From Rhizobium etli CFN 42 (GTDB taxonomy: Bacteria; Pseudomonadota; Alphaproteobacteria; Rhizobiales; Rhizobiaceae), in assembly GCF_000092045.1 (NCBI RefSeq), contig NC_007761.1:313001-377000 (forward strand): DNA of 64,000 nucleotides, written 5' to 3'. The notes beneath the pieces were generated by a model. It saw only the letters and a program-made list of their open reading frames with translations. It was not told where the DNA came from and made no database searches. Below are positions 46,410-55,410 of this stretch, in pieces (position 1 is the first letter of the stretch; each line of letters opens with the position of its first letter). The translations under genes were made by a program, and so were the position numbers.

Positions 46410-47507
46410 TCAGGCCTTCGCCGCCAGCGCATAACGCGCGATCTCGATTCCCATCGCCTTCTCGACGACGGGATAAACTGTCGGATCGAGCACGCTAGCT
46501 GACAGCGGAATGATATCCATCGGCACATGCAGGATGAAGACATGCATGCCTTCCTGCAACTGCCCGACGCTCAGCGGCTCGCCCTCAGGCGACAGTGTGG
46601 TGATCACAGCGGGGAAGGTCGCAAGCCGCCCGCCATCCGCATCGTCCACCGCCATATATTCGTTCATCACATGCAGCGTCACTGATTTGTCGCGCGAACC
46701 GACGGCGATGGTGCCGATGTCGAAGGCCTCCTTGGTATAGACGACGTCTTTGCGGGTGATGGCGCCTTCGGCGAGGATATGTCCGCCCGTCGTCTTGCAG
46801 ATCGCATCGATGATCGCTGGCCCGCCGCGCTTCTCCGCCGCAATAATTGCTTCTCCGAGCGCAAGTGCCATCGAGATGCCGCCGAGGGCTGCATGGCCCC
46901 GGACATACGACGCCCTGAGCGGATTGCGGCAGCTGGCGATGAAACCGCCGGACTGATCGGCGGCGGCGCGCAGCACCGGCGAGATTTTTGCCGTCGCGCC
47001 CTTCACCACGAGCTCGATGTAGCGGTTCTCGGCCCTGTTGCCGCCGACGGCGGTCTGGATCATCGGCTCGGGTGAGGCGGCCATGCCGATCGAACCCATG
47101 TCGCCGGTCGGGTGCGCGCGGATATCGCCGACGGCATCGACCACCTTGGTGCCGAGGATCGCCGACGGCAGCCAGCCGTTGAGCGTCGAGGATTTACCGT
47201 TCTGGCCGATGATCAGCCCGGAAAGCTTTTCGCCGAGCGCCTCCTGCAAGAGCTGCACGGCCTTCACATAATCGACGCCCTGCATTTCCCAGGGCGTGGT
47301 GGAGGCCGGCGCGCCGATCGCGGCCGCCGTGGCGATCCAGGCGTCATCCTTCAATTCGTCGATCGACACCAGTTCAGGTTTGCCGATGGTGACGGCCGCA
47401 AGCCCAAGCATCCGCCCGTGATCGGCCCAGCCGCCGCCGCCGGCGGCATAGACGGAGCCGCCTTTGACGGCGGCTTCCACGTCCTTCTCAACCAATATAC
47501 GTCCCAT
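46410..47507 (-). CDS. DUF917 protein, predicted thiohydantoin desulfhydrase
   Basis: A 365-residue protein matching DUF917 (hydantoinase/oxoprolinase-associated): GGSVYAAGGGGWADHGRML at residues 17-35, RAHPTGDMGSIGMAAS near residue 190, GGHILAEGAITRKDVVYTKE near residue 277, and PLSVGQLQEGMHVFILHVP near the end. In the five-enzyme ergothioneine scheme the step not covered by the other four proteins is removal of sulfur from the thiohydantoin-propionate intermediate; DUF917 is therefore assigned to it. I recall that a desulfhydrase for this step is known but cannot confirm its family. The start at 47507 overlaps the carbamoylase end by 20 bases. Confidence 0.65.
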   Translation of the reverse strand: MGRILVEKDVEAAVKGGSVYAAGGGGWADHGRMLGLAAVTIGKPELVSIDELKDDAWIATAAAIGAPASTTPWEMQGVDYVKAVQLLQEALGEKLSGLIIGQNGKSSTLNGWLPSAILGTKVVDAVGDIRAHPTGDMGSIGMAASPEPMIQTAVGGNRAENRYIELVVKGATAKISPVLRAAADQSGGFIASCRNPLRASYVRGHAALGGISMALALGEAIIAAEKRGGPAIIDAICKTTGGHILAEGAITRKDVVYTKEAFDIGTIAVGSRDKSVTLHVMNEYMAVDDADGGRLATFPAVITTLSPEGEPLSVGQLQEGMHVFILHVPMDIIPLSASVLDPTVYPVVEKAMGIEIARYALAAKA

Positions 47508-48768
47508 CGGCCTTCTCCCGCTTCGAATCCTTATCCATCTCGCGCGCCGCCTCGAAAAGCACGGCTGCGCCGAGGGCGATATCGTCATTGTCGGCCCACT
47601 CGTCGGGGCAATGGCTACGACCCTTCCGACAGGGCACGAAGACCATTGCCGCCGGCGCCACCTTGGCAATCCAGGCCGTATCGTGCCCTGCGCCGGAGGC
47701 CATGCGCCGGTATTTTGCGCCGACGCGCTCGCAGGCGGTCTCCAGCGTCGAAAGCAGCGCGGCATTGCTGGGCGTCGGCAGATTGTCGGAAACCCGGTTC
47801 GGCGTCTCGATCATCACGCCGTAGGCGGTCGCCAGCTTTTCGACATGGCCGTCGAGCCAGCGGCAGAATGCCTCCATATCGGCGCGGATTTCCGCGCGCC
47901 CGTCGATTAGCAGCACGACCTTCGAGGGCACGACATTGGCCGCATTCGGCTCGATCCTGAACTCGCCGACCGTCGCCGCGAAATGCCCCGGCGTCTTGGA
48001 AAGCTCGGCGGCAGCATTGCGGATGTCGAGCACCAGCTGCGATGCCGCCACCAACGCATCCGCCCGCCTGTCCATCGGCGTCGTGCCGGCATGGTCAGCC
48101 CGTCCTTCGACGGTGATTTCGATGCGGGTAATACCTGCAATGGCGGTGACGATGCCGATATCCTCCCGTTCGGCTTCGAGCACCGGCCCCTGCTCGATAT
48201 GGAGCTCCAGAAAGCCGGCCAGATCGGGCCGCTTCTGTTGTCCCAGCACGCCAGGCTCCCCGCCCGCCTGGGCGATGCCGCCGGCAAGATCGAGGCCGCC
48301 GCTTTCCCGCGACAGCCAGGCCTCCGGCAGCTGGCCGGTCATGCCGCGGCTGCCGATGCAGGAGACGCCGAAGATGCTCACCTCCTCGGCAAGGAAATCG
48401 ACGATCTCGAGATCGTGGTCCAGTTCCATGCCCTGATCATGCAGCGCCCGCGCCACCTCAAGCGCCGAGACCACCCCGGCAATGCCGTCGTAGCGGCCGC
48501 CCTCCGGCACCGTGTCGGAATGCGAGCCGATCATGATCGTGCCGAACCAGGGCTTCCTACCGGTTCGCCGGCCGATCAGATTGCCGGCGGCATCGATCCG
48601 TGTTTCCAGCCCTGCCGCCTTCATCCGCGCCTCGATATAGGCCCGGCCTTCCATGAAGAGCGGCGTGAAAGCCCGCCGTGTCCAGGGGCGCCCCGGCTCG
48701 GTAATACCGGCAAGCGCCTCGATATCTTCAGCGATCCGGCCGGCATTGACTGGAAGATTGCGGCTCAT
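47488..48768 (-). CDS. M20 family Zn-dependent hydrolase, predicted N-carbamoyl-L-glutamate amidohydrolase
   Basis: A 426-residue enzyme of the hydantoinase/carbamoylase (HyuC/AllC) branch of M20 peptidases. The metal site can be followed: IGSHSDTVPEGGRYDGIAGV near residue 82 (H-x-D and D), EEVSIFGVSCIGSRGMTG near residue 131 (E-E pair) and the C-terminal SGAGHDTAWIA near residue 370 (His). The dimerisation lid domain lies between. In the proposed pathway it turns N-carbamoyl-glutamate into glutamate, CO2 and ammonia. Allantoate amidohydrolase or another carbamoylase activity is possible, but ureide genes are absent. It overlaps its upstream neighbour by four bases. Confidence 0.8.
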   Translation of the reverse strand: MSRNLPVNAGRIAEDIEALAGITEPGRPWTRRAFTPLFMEGRAYIEARMKAAGLETRIDAAGNLIGRRTGRKPWFGTIMIGSHSDTVPEGGRYDGIAGVVSALEVARALHDQGMELDHDLEIVDFLAEEVSIFGVSCIGSRGMTGQLPEAWLSRESGGLDLAGGIAQAGGEPGVLGQQKRPDLAGFLELHIEQGPVLEAEREDIGIVTAIAGITRIEITVEGRADHAGTTPMDRRADALVAASQLVLDIRNAAAELSKTPGHFAATVGEFRIEPNAANVVPSKVVLLIDGRAEIRADMEAFCRWLDGHVEKLATAYGVMIETPNRVSDNLPTPSNAALLSTLETACERVGAKYRRMASGAGHDTAWIAKVAPAAMVFVPCRKGRSHCPDEWADNDDIALGAAVLFEAAREMDKDSKREKADGTYIG

Positions 48769-50144
48769 GTGGCGGCTCCCGAAATGATCTGGCGCGGCGG
48801 CGGCCGGACGAACCGCCCAGTGCCGGGCGCGGCCATTACCTTGCCGCCCTCGGCGATTCTTTCGCCCCGCAGATAAGTGGCGGAGACGGTCCAGGGCAGG
48901 CGAATGCCGTTATAGGGGCTCCAGCCGACGACGTTGTTGCCGCTCGCAGCCGCATCATAGATGCTTTCGCGCGGTTCCAGCACGGCGATATCGGCGTCCT
49001 TGCCTGATGTCAGCGCCCCCTTGATGTGGTCAAGCCGGAAATGCTTCGCCGGATTCTCCGCCATCAGCCGCGCGGCCCAGGTCAGGGGAATGCCGCGCTC
49101 GAGAGCGCCCTTGATGAAAAGCGGGACCATCACCTCGAGGCCGGGAACGCCGGATGCGTTGGCGAGCATATCGGGATCGGTCTTGCGGTTTTCCGACCAA
49201 CTGACGTGATCGGTCGAGACCAGCCAGACATCACCCTCTGCGACCTTCCGCCAGAGCCTCTCCACCTCGGCGCGTGGTCGCACCGGCGGATTGATCTTCG
49301 CCTTGCCCCCCAGGCGCCTCACGTCGTTTTCCTCGTCGAGAGTGAGATAATGGATGCAGCATTCGACCGTCGCGGCAAAACCGTCGCGGCGGTAAGCCCG
49401 GGCGATGTCATAGCCGCGCCCGAGAGAGCAGTGCACCACATGCGCAGGGCAGCCGGTATTGGCCCCGGTTTCGAAGATCGTGTGCATCGCCAAGAGTTCG
49501 GTAATCGCCGGCCGAGACAGGCCGTGCGCCCGCCAGTCGGTGATGCCGCTTGCCTTCACCTGCTCCATATAGCTGCGCACGGCCTCGTCATCCTCATTAT
49601 GCACGCCTGCCGTCAGCCCGGTCGGCGCGATTGCCGCGAAGCAGGCGTCGAGTAGAGCGGGGGGAATGCGCGGAAAACGTTTGGGATCGGTGCCGAAGGT
49701 GGAAAACTTGAAGGCGGCGACGCCGGCCTCGGTCATCTCCGGGATCCGCGCCGGGCCTTCTTGCGGATCGATGGTGCCGTAAAGGGCAAAATCGACCCGC
49801 GCCTGCGGGGCGGCATGGTCGATCTTCCGCTTGACCGCCGCCGCCGAGCAGACGAGATTGCCTTCGTCATAGGGCATGTCGACGATCGTAGTCACGCCGC
49901 CGGCCGCTGCCGACCGCGTCGACCAGACGAAATCCTCCTGATCCTTCTGGGACAGCGAATGCACCTGCGCGTCGATGGCGCCTGGCAGGATCAACGCTCT
50001 TCCGAGCAGATGCCGTTCGCGCGCTGCAGGCGGGACGCCGAGGCCGACTTCGGCGATCTTGCCGGCATGCACGGCAACATAACCCTCTTCGACGATGCGG
50101 TTCGGCAACACCACCGTGCCCTGCAGAACGAGATCGAAGTCCAT
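48765..50144 (-). CDS. Hydantoinase/allantoinase-like amidohydrolase, predicted hydantoin-5-propionate hydrolase
   Basis: A 459-residue cyclic amidohydrolase. Features are the metal region IDAQVHSLSQ at 57-66, where the first of the usual two His is Gln60 while His62 remains; the lysine to be carboxylated in AAFKFSTFG (Lys146); VHNEDD near 180; VVHCSLGRG near 235 and LVSTDHVSWSE near 310 (Asp). It resembles allantoinase and dihydropyrimidinase. In the proposed ergothioneine pathway it opens hydantoin-5-propionate to N-carbamoyl-glutamate. It overlaps the carbamoylase gene by four bases, as hydantoinase-carbamoylase pairs often do. Confidence 0.78.
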   Translation of the reverse strand: MDFDLVLQGTVVLPNRIVEEGYVAVHAGKIAEVGLGVPPAARERHLLGRALILPGAIDAQVHSLSQKDQEDFVWSTRSAAAGGVTTIVDMPYDEGNLVCSAAAVKRKIDHAAPQARVDFALYGTIDPQEGPARIPEMTEAGVAAFKFSTFGTDPKRFPRIPPALLDACFAAIAPTGLTAGVHNEDDEAVRSYMEQVKASGITDWRAHGLSRPAITELLAMHTIFETGANTGCPAHVVHCSLGRGYDIARAYRRDGFAATVECCIHYLTLDEENDVRRLGGKAKINPPVRPRAEVERLWRKVAEGDVWLVSTDHVSWSENRKTDPDMLANASGVPGLEVMVPLFIKGALERGIPLTWAARLMAENPAKHFRLDHIKGALTSGKDADIAVLEPRESIYDAAASGNNVVGWSPYNGIRLPWTVSATYLRGERIAEGGKVMAAPGTGRFVRPPPRQIISGAAT

Positions 50145-50189
50145 GCCGCTTCCTCCCTAGACTGACGTCGGAACCGTTGCCGGCCGAAA

Positions 50190-50291
50190 CGTGATGCCAA
50201 AGCTTGAACGTCTTTCGGACGGCATCACGCACCGATTGGTTAATGTAGAGCAGGATTGAGATTTTGGGCCTCGCCCGCAATCACCCTGCTC
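50190..50291. repeat. Palindromic rhizobial mosaic repeat, copy C (degenerate)
   Basis: First palindrome CGTGATGCC...GGCATCACG (50190-50229), followed by TTAATGTAGAGCAGGATTGA, nearly the same as TTTAATGTAGAACAGGATTC of copy B, then a decayed second palindrome GAGCAGGATTG...CAATCACCCTGCTC (50248-50291). It lies between the lyase and amidohydrolase genes and runs over the lyase stop codon. Confidence 0.65.
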
Positions 50292-51858
50292 GGCTGGCCA
50301 GGCGCCCTTCGCTGGGCTCCGGCGAACCGAGTGCGAAGAAATCGTCGAAGGAGGCAATCGGAACCTGCTCGGTCAGTTTCGCGAGAAAGTCGTCCGATCC
50401 GAGCTCTTCCTCGATCGCCTCCACCTCAGCCGAAAGCGGCCGGTCGACGGTATAAAAGGCCGCATGTTTGCGGACGACCTCATAGAGCATACCGGCCACG
50501 CCCTTCGGTTCATCGCCGAGAATGTCAATCGCCTGGGCAGACAAGAGCGCCTCGAGTGCCGCGAGGCGCTTCAGCGCCTGCATCTGACGCTCGAAGCGCT
50601 CGATGACCAGCGGCAGGAAGGCGGCCTCGTCCTCCAGGCCGGCCGCAACGACCAGGGACTGCGCCGAAACGGGACCCGACATCGACAGGACGCGCGAGAA
50701 GATTTCGCCGGCAAGCTTGATGATCGGCCCGAAGCCGGTGGCAATCCGTCCCGGCGGCACGAGGTTGACCGGCAGGTCGCGCCGTTGACCGTTGCCGAGA
50801 ATGACGCAGCGGTTGAAGGCGTTGCGCGCCGCATGCGCCATGCAGAGTGCGGCCGATTCGAGCAGGATCGTCACATCGAGGGGAAGCGAACCGCCTGATG
50901 TCATCACCCGACCCTCGACGACGACCGGATTGTCGTCCGAGCGTCCGGTTGCGGCAAGGATCTTGTGGCCGGTCGAAAGCAGGTTTTCGATGACGGCGCC
51001 GAACACCTGGGCGATCATGCGCAGGCTGAGCGGATCCTGCACATGCGTTGCAACTGGCCAGTCCCAGTCGTCCGACGCGTTGCAGAGCCAGGCGCCGATC
51101 AGTGCCTCACGCGCCGTGCCAACATGGCGGACCGCCTTCCAGGGATCGCGGGAGGCGCCGAGCGCACCGGCCGCCATCATCCCGGTGGCGAGCAGGATGC
51201 GGATCGAGGCCGCGGCACTGCGCGTCGTTTCCGCCGCCGCGGCAAAGCTCACGGCATTGACGCTGAGCGAGGCGAGACTGTCGCGCGGCGCCATCCGCAC
51301 CGGTTGCAGTCCCGCCGCCCGGAAGGCGTCGGCCGCCTGCATCCGGCTGCCGCGGTAGACCGCTTCGCCGACGCCGGTCAGCACCGCGCCGATCTGTCCC
51401 ATCAGGCCGATATCGGCGCAGCCGATCGAGCCGGTTCGGCGCACGACCGGAATGAGATCGGCTTCGAGCATCGTGATATAGGCCTGGATCAGTTCCGGCG
51501 TACAGCCGACCTGGCCGGTCAGCGCCGTATTGACGCGGATCGCCATGGCGTTGCGCACGACATTGCAGGAAAAGGGTGTGCCGGTGCCGAAATGATGGGC
51601 GCGCACCAGGCCGAGATTGAAGGTGTCGAGCTCGTCGGCCGACCACTCCACATCCTTCATGGCGCCGACTCCGGTCGTCGAGCCGTAGACGGGCATGCCC
51701 GAAGCAATCGCATCCTCGACGATCTCGCGCGCTATGGCGATGCGGGCCATGCCGGTCGGCGAGGCCGAAATCTTTGCCTTGCCTGCACCGATCGCCGCCA
51801 TCTCGGCAAAACCGAGGGGACGTCCGGAAAGTTCGATGCCGGGGCGTTCGTGCTGCAT
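50281..51858 (-). CDS. HAL-family lyase without MIO triad, predicted ergothionase
   Basis: A 525-residue member of the histidine/phenylalanine ammonia-lyase fold: VYGSTTGVGAMKD near residue 57, RTGSIGCADIGLMGQIG at about 141-157, SDDNPVVVEGRVMTSGG near residue 310. In true ammonia-lyases the loop reads GS(V/I)G-ASG-DL, and Ala-Ser-Gly forms the MIO electrophile; here the triad is Cys147-Ala148-Asp149, so MIO cannot form. Loss of MIO is expected for ergothionase, which removes the good leaving group trimethylamine from ergothioneine. The gene heads the cluster, with AGGAG before the ATG. A non-lyase role is possible. Confidence 0.75.
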   Translation of the reverse strand: MQHERPGIELSGRPLGFAEMAAIGAGKAKISASPTGMARIAIAREIVEDAIASGMPVYGSTTGVGAMKDVEWSADELDTFNLGLVRAHHFGTGTPFSCNVVRNAMAIRVNTALTGQVGCTPELIQAYITMLEADLIPVVRRTGSIGCADIGLMGQIGAVLTGVGEAVYRGSRMQAADAFRAAGLQPVRMAPRDSLASLSVNAVSFAAAAETTRSAAASIRILLATGMMAAGALGASRDPWKAVRHVGTAREALIGAWLCNASDDWDWPVATHVQDPLSLRMIAQVFGAVIENLLSTGHKILAATGRSDDNPVVVEGRVMTSGGSLPLDVTILLESAALCMAHAARNAFNRCVILGNGQRRDLPVNLVPPGRIATGFGPIIKLAGEIFSRVLSMSGPVSAQSLVVAAGLEDEAAFLPLVIERFERQMQALKRLAALEALLSAQAIDILGDEPKGVAGMLYEVVRKHAAFYTVDRPLSAEVEAIEEELGSDDFLAKLTEQVPIASFDDFFALGSPEPSEGRLASRAG

Positions 51859-51948
51859 GTGCCGTATCTCCTAACTCGAGAGACTAAGCGAGCCCTCGGT
51901 CACATGGGATATCCTAAATGCCGAACACAGCATGTTATTGGCAGGCGG

Positions 51949-53523
51949 TCAGCTCAGCATCCAGGCAATATAGAGGAGCGTCAATGCGATGACCCACAAC
52001 GCGATCCGGCCGGAGCGGTTATGCCGAGCTTCGGCCTTGCCGATCGCCTCCGCCGTCTCCTCGTCGAAACGCAGGCCGTGCTCGCTCATATGCAGGAGCT
52101 GGTGGTGGAATTTTTCGGTCTTCGCCGCAATTTCCGGCACGGCTTCGGCAAGCTTGACCGCCGCCTTCAGTCCGTCCTTGAGGTCGGTCGCGATCCGCTT
52201 TGGTCCGAGATTGGTGCGGATCCAATCGCCGACGACGGGCTCGGAAGCCTTCCACATATTGAAGCGCGGGTTGAGCATGCGCGACACGCCTTCGACCACG
52301 ACCATGGTCTTCTGCAGCATCACCAGCTCCGGCCGTGTCGCCATGTCGAAGAGTTCGGTCACTTCGAACAGCAGCGTCAGGAGCTTGCCCATCGAGATCG
52401 TTTCGGCCGGCTGCCCATGGATCGGCTCGCCGATAGCCCGGATCGCCTGGGCAAAGCTCTCGACATTGTGGTGGCCCGGCACATATCCCGCCTCGAAATG
52501 CACCTCGGCGACGCGGATGTAATCGCGCGTGATGAAGCCGTAGAGGATTTCGGCGAGGAACCGTCGCTCCTTTTTGCCGAGCCGCCCGACAATACCCATG
52601 TCGACCGCGACGATCATGCCGCCTGCATCGACGAAAAGATTGCCCGGATGCATGTCGGCATGAAAGAAACCGTCGCGCAGCGTGTGGCGGAGAAACGACT
52701 GGATCAGCGTGTCGGCGAGCAGGTTGAGGTCGTGGCCGGCGGCGCGCAGCCCCTCGACGTCGGACATTCTCGTGCCGTCGATCCATTCCATGGTGATAAC
52801 GTCGCGGCCGGTGCGCTCCCAGTCGACCTTCGGCACGCGAAAGCCGGGATCGCTGTCGGTGTTTTCGGCAATCTCCGAAAGCGCTGCCGCCTCAAGGCGA
52901 AGATCCATCTCCACCTTCGTCGTCTGTTCCAGCGTCTTCGTCACCTCGACCGGCCTGAGCCGCCGGCTGAAAGGGAGGAAACGCTCCTGCATATGGGCAA
53001 CGAGGTACATCGCCTCGATGTCGTGGGCGAAACGCTGGCGCACGCCGGGCCGTACGACCTTGACGGCGACCTTCTTGCGGCCTCCGGCCGTTTCGACCTC
53101 AGCCGGATGCACCTGTGCGATCGAGGCGGCGGCGATTGGATCGCCAAAACTCGCATAAAGCTCCCCGATCGGCCGCCCGAGCGAAGCTTCGATATTGGCT
53201 TTGGCGGCGGCGGCGGGGAAGAAGGCCATCCGATCCTGCAGTTGCGACAGGTCGTTGGCGAATTCGACGCCGACCACGTCGGGCCGCGTTGCCAGAAACT
53301 GGCCGATCTTCACATAGGAGGGGCCGAGCCGCTCGACGGCCTGCGCCAATCGGTCGCTACGCGTGATCGCCATGGCGCGGCTGCGCGCAAACAGGCCGAC
53401 GAAGGATTTGCCAAGGATGATCGAAGGCGGCAGGCCTTCCGAAGGCAGTGCAGAGATCACGCCTTCGCGCACGAGGATCCAGCCGACCCGGATCAGGCGG
53501 AAATAGGCTCCGAACGTGCTCAT
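51949..53523 (-). CDS. ubiB: Ubiquinone biosynthesis accessory protein UbiB
   Basis: A 524-residue atypical kinase-like ATPase of the ABC1/UbiB family, needed for ubiquinone synthesis in the membrane. Diagnostic blocks are LGPSYVKIGQFLATRPDVVG near residue 68 (the KxGQ motif), ASIAQVHPAEVE (A-rich loop) near residue 132, the VKVVRPGV lysine, and the catalytic HADMHPGNLF near residue 296 with VAVDMGIVGRL. The C-terminal IALWVIALTLLYIAWML is a membrane anchor. It is 50 bases downstream of ubiE in the same operon. Confidence 0.95.
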   Translation of the reverse strand: MSTFGAYFRLIRVGWILVREGVISALPSEGLPPSIILGKSFVGLFARSRAMAITRSDRLAQAVERLGPSYVKIGQFLATRPDVVGVEFANDLSQLQDRMAFFPAAAAKANIEASLGRPIGELYASFGDPIAAASIAQVHPAEVETAGGRKKVAVKVVRPGVRQRFAHDIEAMYLVAHMQERFLPFSRRLRPVEVTKTLEQTTKVEMDLRLEAAALSEIAENTDSDPGFRVPKVDWERTGRDVITMEWIDGTRMSDVEGLRAAGHDLNLLADTLIQSFLRHTLRDGFFHADMHPGNLFVDAGGMIVAVDMGIVGRLGKKERRFLAEILYGFITRDYIRVAEVHFEAGYVPGHHNVESFAQAIRAIGEPIHGQPAETISMGKLLTLLFEVTELFDMATRPELVMLQKTMVVVEGVSRMLNPRFNMWKASEPVVGDWIRTNLGPKRIATDLKDGLKAAVKLAEAVPEIAAKTEKFHHQLLHMSEHGLRFDEETAEAIGKAEARHNRSGRIALWVIALTLLYIAWMLS

Positions 53524-53573
53524 GCAGACTTGCCTGCTTTCGAAGGCGCGGTCAGTTTCTCCACCCTCATCTC

Positions 53574-54350
53574 TCAGAGCTTCCAGCCGGAATGGAGCGC
53601 GGCGATGCCGCCGGTATAATTGGTGTAGGTGACGCGCGAAAAGCCGGCCTGGCGGATCATCGCAGCGAAATTCTCCTGATTGGGAAATTTGCGGATCGAT
53701 TCCACCAGATACTGGTAGGGTTCGGCATCGCCGGTGATCGCCTTGCCGAATTGCGGAATGGCGTTGAACGACCAGGCGTCATAGATCTTGTCGAGAAGCG
53801 GCATATCGACTTCCGAAAACTCCAGGACCAGCAGCCGTCCGCCGCGTTTCAACACGCGATAGGCCTCGGACAGCGCCTTGTCGATCCTCGGCACGTTGCG
53901 GATGCCGAAGGCGATCGTATAGGCGTCGAAGCTGGCGGCCTCGAAGGGCAGTTCCTCGGCATTCGCCTCGACGAAGGTGAGATTGCCGGAAAGCTTTTTC
54001 TTTTCCGCCCGCTCGGCGCCGACGCCGAGCATCGAGCCGTTGATGTCGAGCACGGTGGCATGCGCCTGCCGGCCCGAAGCCTCGACGATGCGGAAGGCGA
54101 TGTCGCCGGTGCCGCCGGCGACGTCGAGCACCTTGTAGCCCGGCTCCTTGCGCGGATTGAGCGCGGCGATCATCGCATCCTTCCAGGCGCGGTGCATGCC
54201 CATCGACATGACGTCGTTCATGATGTCGTAGCGTTTGGCGACCTTGTGGAATACCTGGTTGACCAGACCCTGCTTCTCGCCGCCCGGCACTTCGCGAAAG
54301 CCGTAGGAGGTCTCCATGCCGCCATCGGCGGAAGTGCGGCTTTCTGACAT
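53574..54350 (-). CDS. ubiE: Demethylmenaquinol/ubiquinone C-methyltransferase
   Basis: SAM-dependent C-methylation of the quinone ring in ubiquinone synthesis. The 258-residue protein has the family hallmarks [18 protein letters not shown] near residue 42, the SAM loop [14 protein letters not shown] near residue 75, and [16 protein letters not shown] near residue 168. The ATG at 54350 is used because upstream open codons run into the mutM promoter region. It is divergent from mutM with about 150 bases between. Confidence 0.95.
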   Translation of the reverse strand: MSESRTSADGGMETSYGFREVPGGEKQGLVNQVFHKVAKRYDIMNDVMSMGMHRAWKDAMIAALNPRKEPGYKVLDVAGGTGDIAFRIVEASGRQAHATVLDINGSMLGVGAERAEKKKLSGNLTFVEANAEELPFEAASFDAYTIAFGIRNVPRIDKALSEAYRVLKRGGRLLVLEFSEVDMPLLDKIYDAWSFNAIPQFGKAITGDAEPYQYLVESIRKFPNQENFAAMIRQAGFSRVTYTNYTGGIAALHSGWKL

Positions 54351-54499
54351 CGGGCTGCTCCGTTCCTTGAAGATCAGCCGCGCAGGCCATAGCGAAAGAC
54401 CGCGCGCGACGTTATCACTGGACCGCGCTCTCCGCGGCACACTGGCGCTATAGCGCACATCGTCCTCGGTTGAAACACGTTCGATATAGATGGGTTAAG

Positions 54500-55390
54500 A
54501 TGCCGGAATTGCCAGAAGTCGAAACGGTCAAACGCGGGCTGGCGCCGGCGATGGAGGGGGCTCGCGTCACGAGGCTGGAGCTGCGCCGCAGGGATCTGCG
54601 CTTCCCCTTTCCCGATGCCCTGGCGGAGAGGGTTTCCGGCCGCACCATCGTCGGGCTTGGCCGCCGCGCCAAATATCTGCTGGTCGATCTCGACGACGGC
54701 AATACGCTGATTTCCCATCTCGGCATGTCCGGTTCCTTCCGCATCGAGGAGGGTGCGGCCTCGGCGATGCCGGGCGAATTCCACCATGCCCGCAGCAAGG
54801 ACGAGAAGCACGATCACGTCGTCTTTCACCTCGAAGGCGGAGGCGGGCCGCGCCGCGTCGTCTATAACGATCCGCGCCGTTTCGGCTTCATGGATATCGT
54901 GGGGCGTGCCGATCTTTCCGCGCATCCCTTCTTCCGAGACCTCGGCCCGGAGCCGACGGGCAACGAGCTCGGCGCCACCTATCTCGCCGAACGGTTCCGC
55001 GATAAGGCACAGCCCTTGAAGAGCGCGCTCCTCGACCAGAAGAACATCGCCGGTCTCGGCAATATATATGTCTGCGAAGCGCTGTGGCGCTCGCACCTTT
55101 CGCCGATCCGCGCCGCCGGCACGCTGGTGACATCAGGCGGCCGGCCGAAGCAGCAGCTCGACCTGCTGGTCGCCTCGATCCGCGAGGTCATCGCCGACGC
55201 GATCGCCGCCGGTGGCTCGTCGCTGCGCGACCATATCCGGGCGGATGGATCGCTCGGCTATTTCCAGCATTCCTTCTCCGTCTATGATCGCGAAGGTCAG
55301 GCTTGCGGCACGCCCGGCTGCGGCGGTACGGTCGCCCGTATCGTACAGGCGGGTCGCTCCACCTTCTATTGCGCCGCCTGCCAGAAATAA
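54500..55390 (+). CDS. mutM: Formamidopyrimidine-DNA glycosylase
   Basis: Removes 8-oxoguanine and FaPy bases and nicks the abasic site. The 296-residue protein begins [14 protein letters not shown], where the mature N-terminal Pro2 is the Schiff-base nucleophile and Glu3 the acid; the start is therefore certain. Later come [20 protein letters not shown] near residue 185 (helix-two-turn-helix) and a C-terminal zinc finger with four Cys ([10 protein letters not shown] ... FYCAACQK). The enoyl-CoA hydratase gene follows 20 bases later. Confidence 0.97.
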   Translation: MPELPEVETVKRGLAPAMEGARVTRLELRRRDLRFPFPDALAERVSGRTIVGLGRRAKYLLVDLDDGNTLISHLGMSGSFRIEEGAASAMPGEFHHARSKDEKHDHVVFHLEGGGGPRRVVYNDPRRFGFMDIVGRADLSAHPFFRDLGPEPTGNELGATYLAERFRDKAQPLKSALLDQKNIAGLGNIYVCEALWRSHLSPIRAAGTLVTSGGRPKQQLDLLVASIREVIADAIAAGGSSLRDHIRADGSLGYFQHSFSVYDREGQACGTPGCGGTVARIVQAGRSTFYCAACQK

Positions 55391-55410
55391 CAGAGAACCG
55401 GGAGACCAGC

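Noticed and set aside
44345..51858. A histidine utilisation (hut) operon
   Set aside because: A urocanase-type and a HAL-type protein are present, but the HAL-type lacks the MIO triad, the urocanase loop is altered, and HutI, HutG/HutF and HutC are missing; hydantoinase, carbamoylase and DUF917 genes do not belong to hut.
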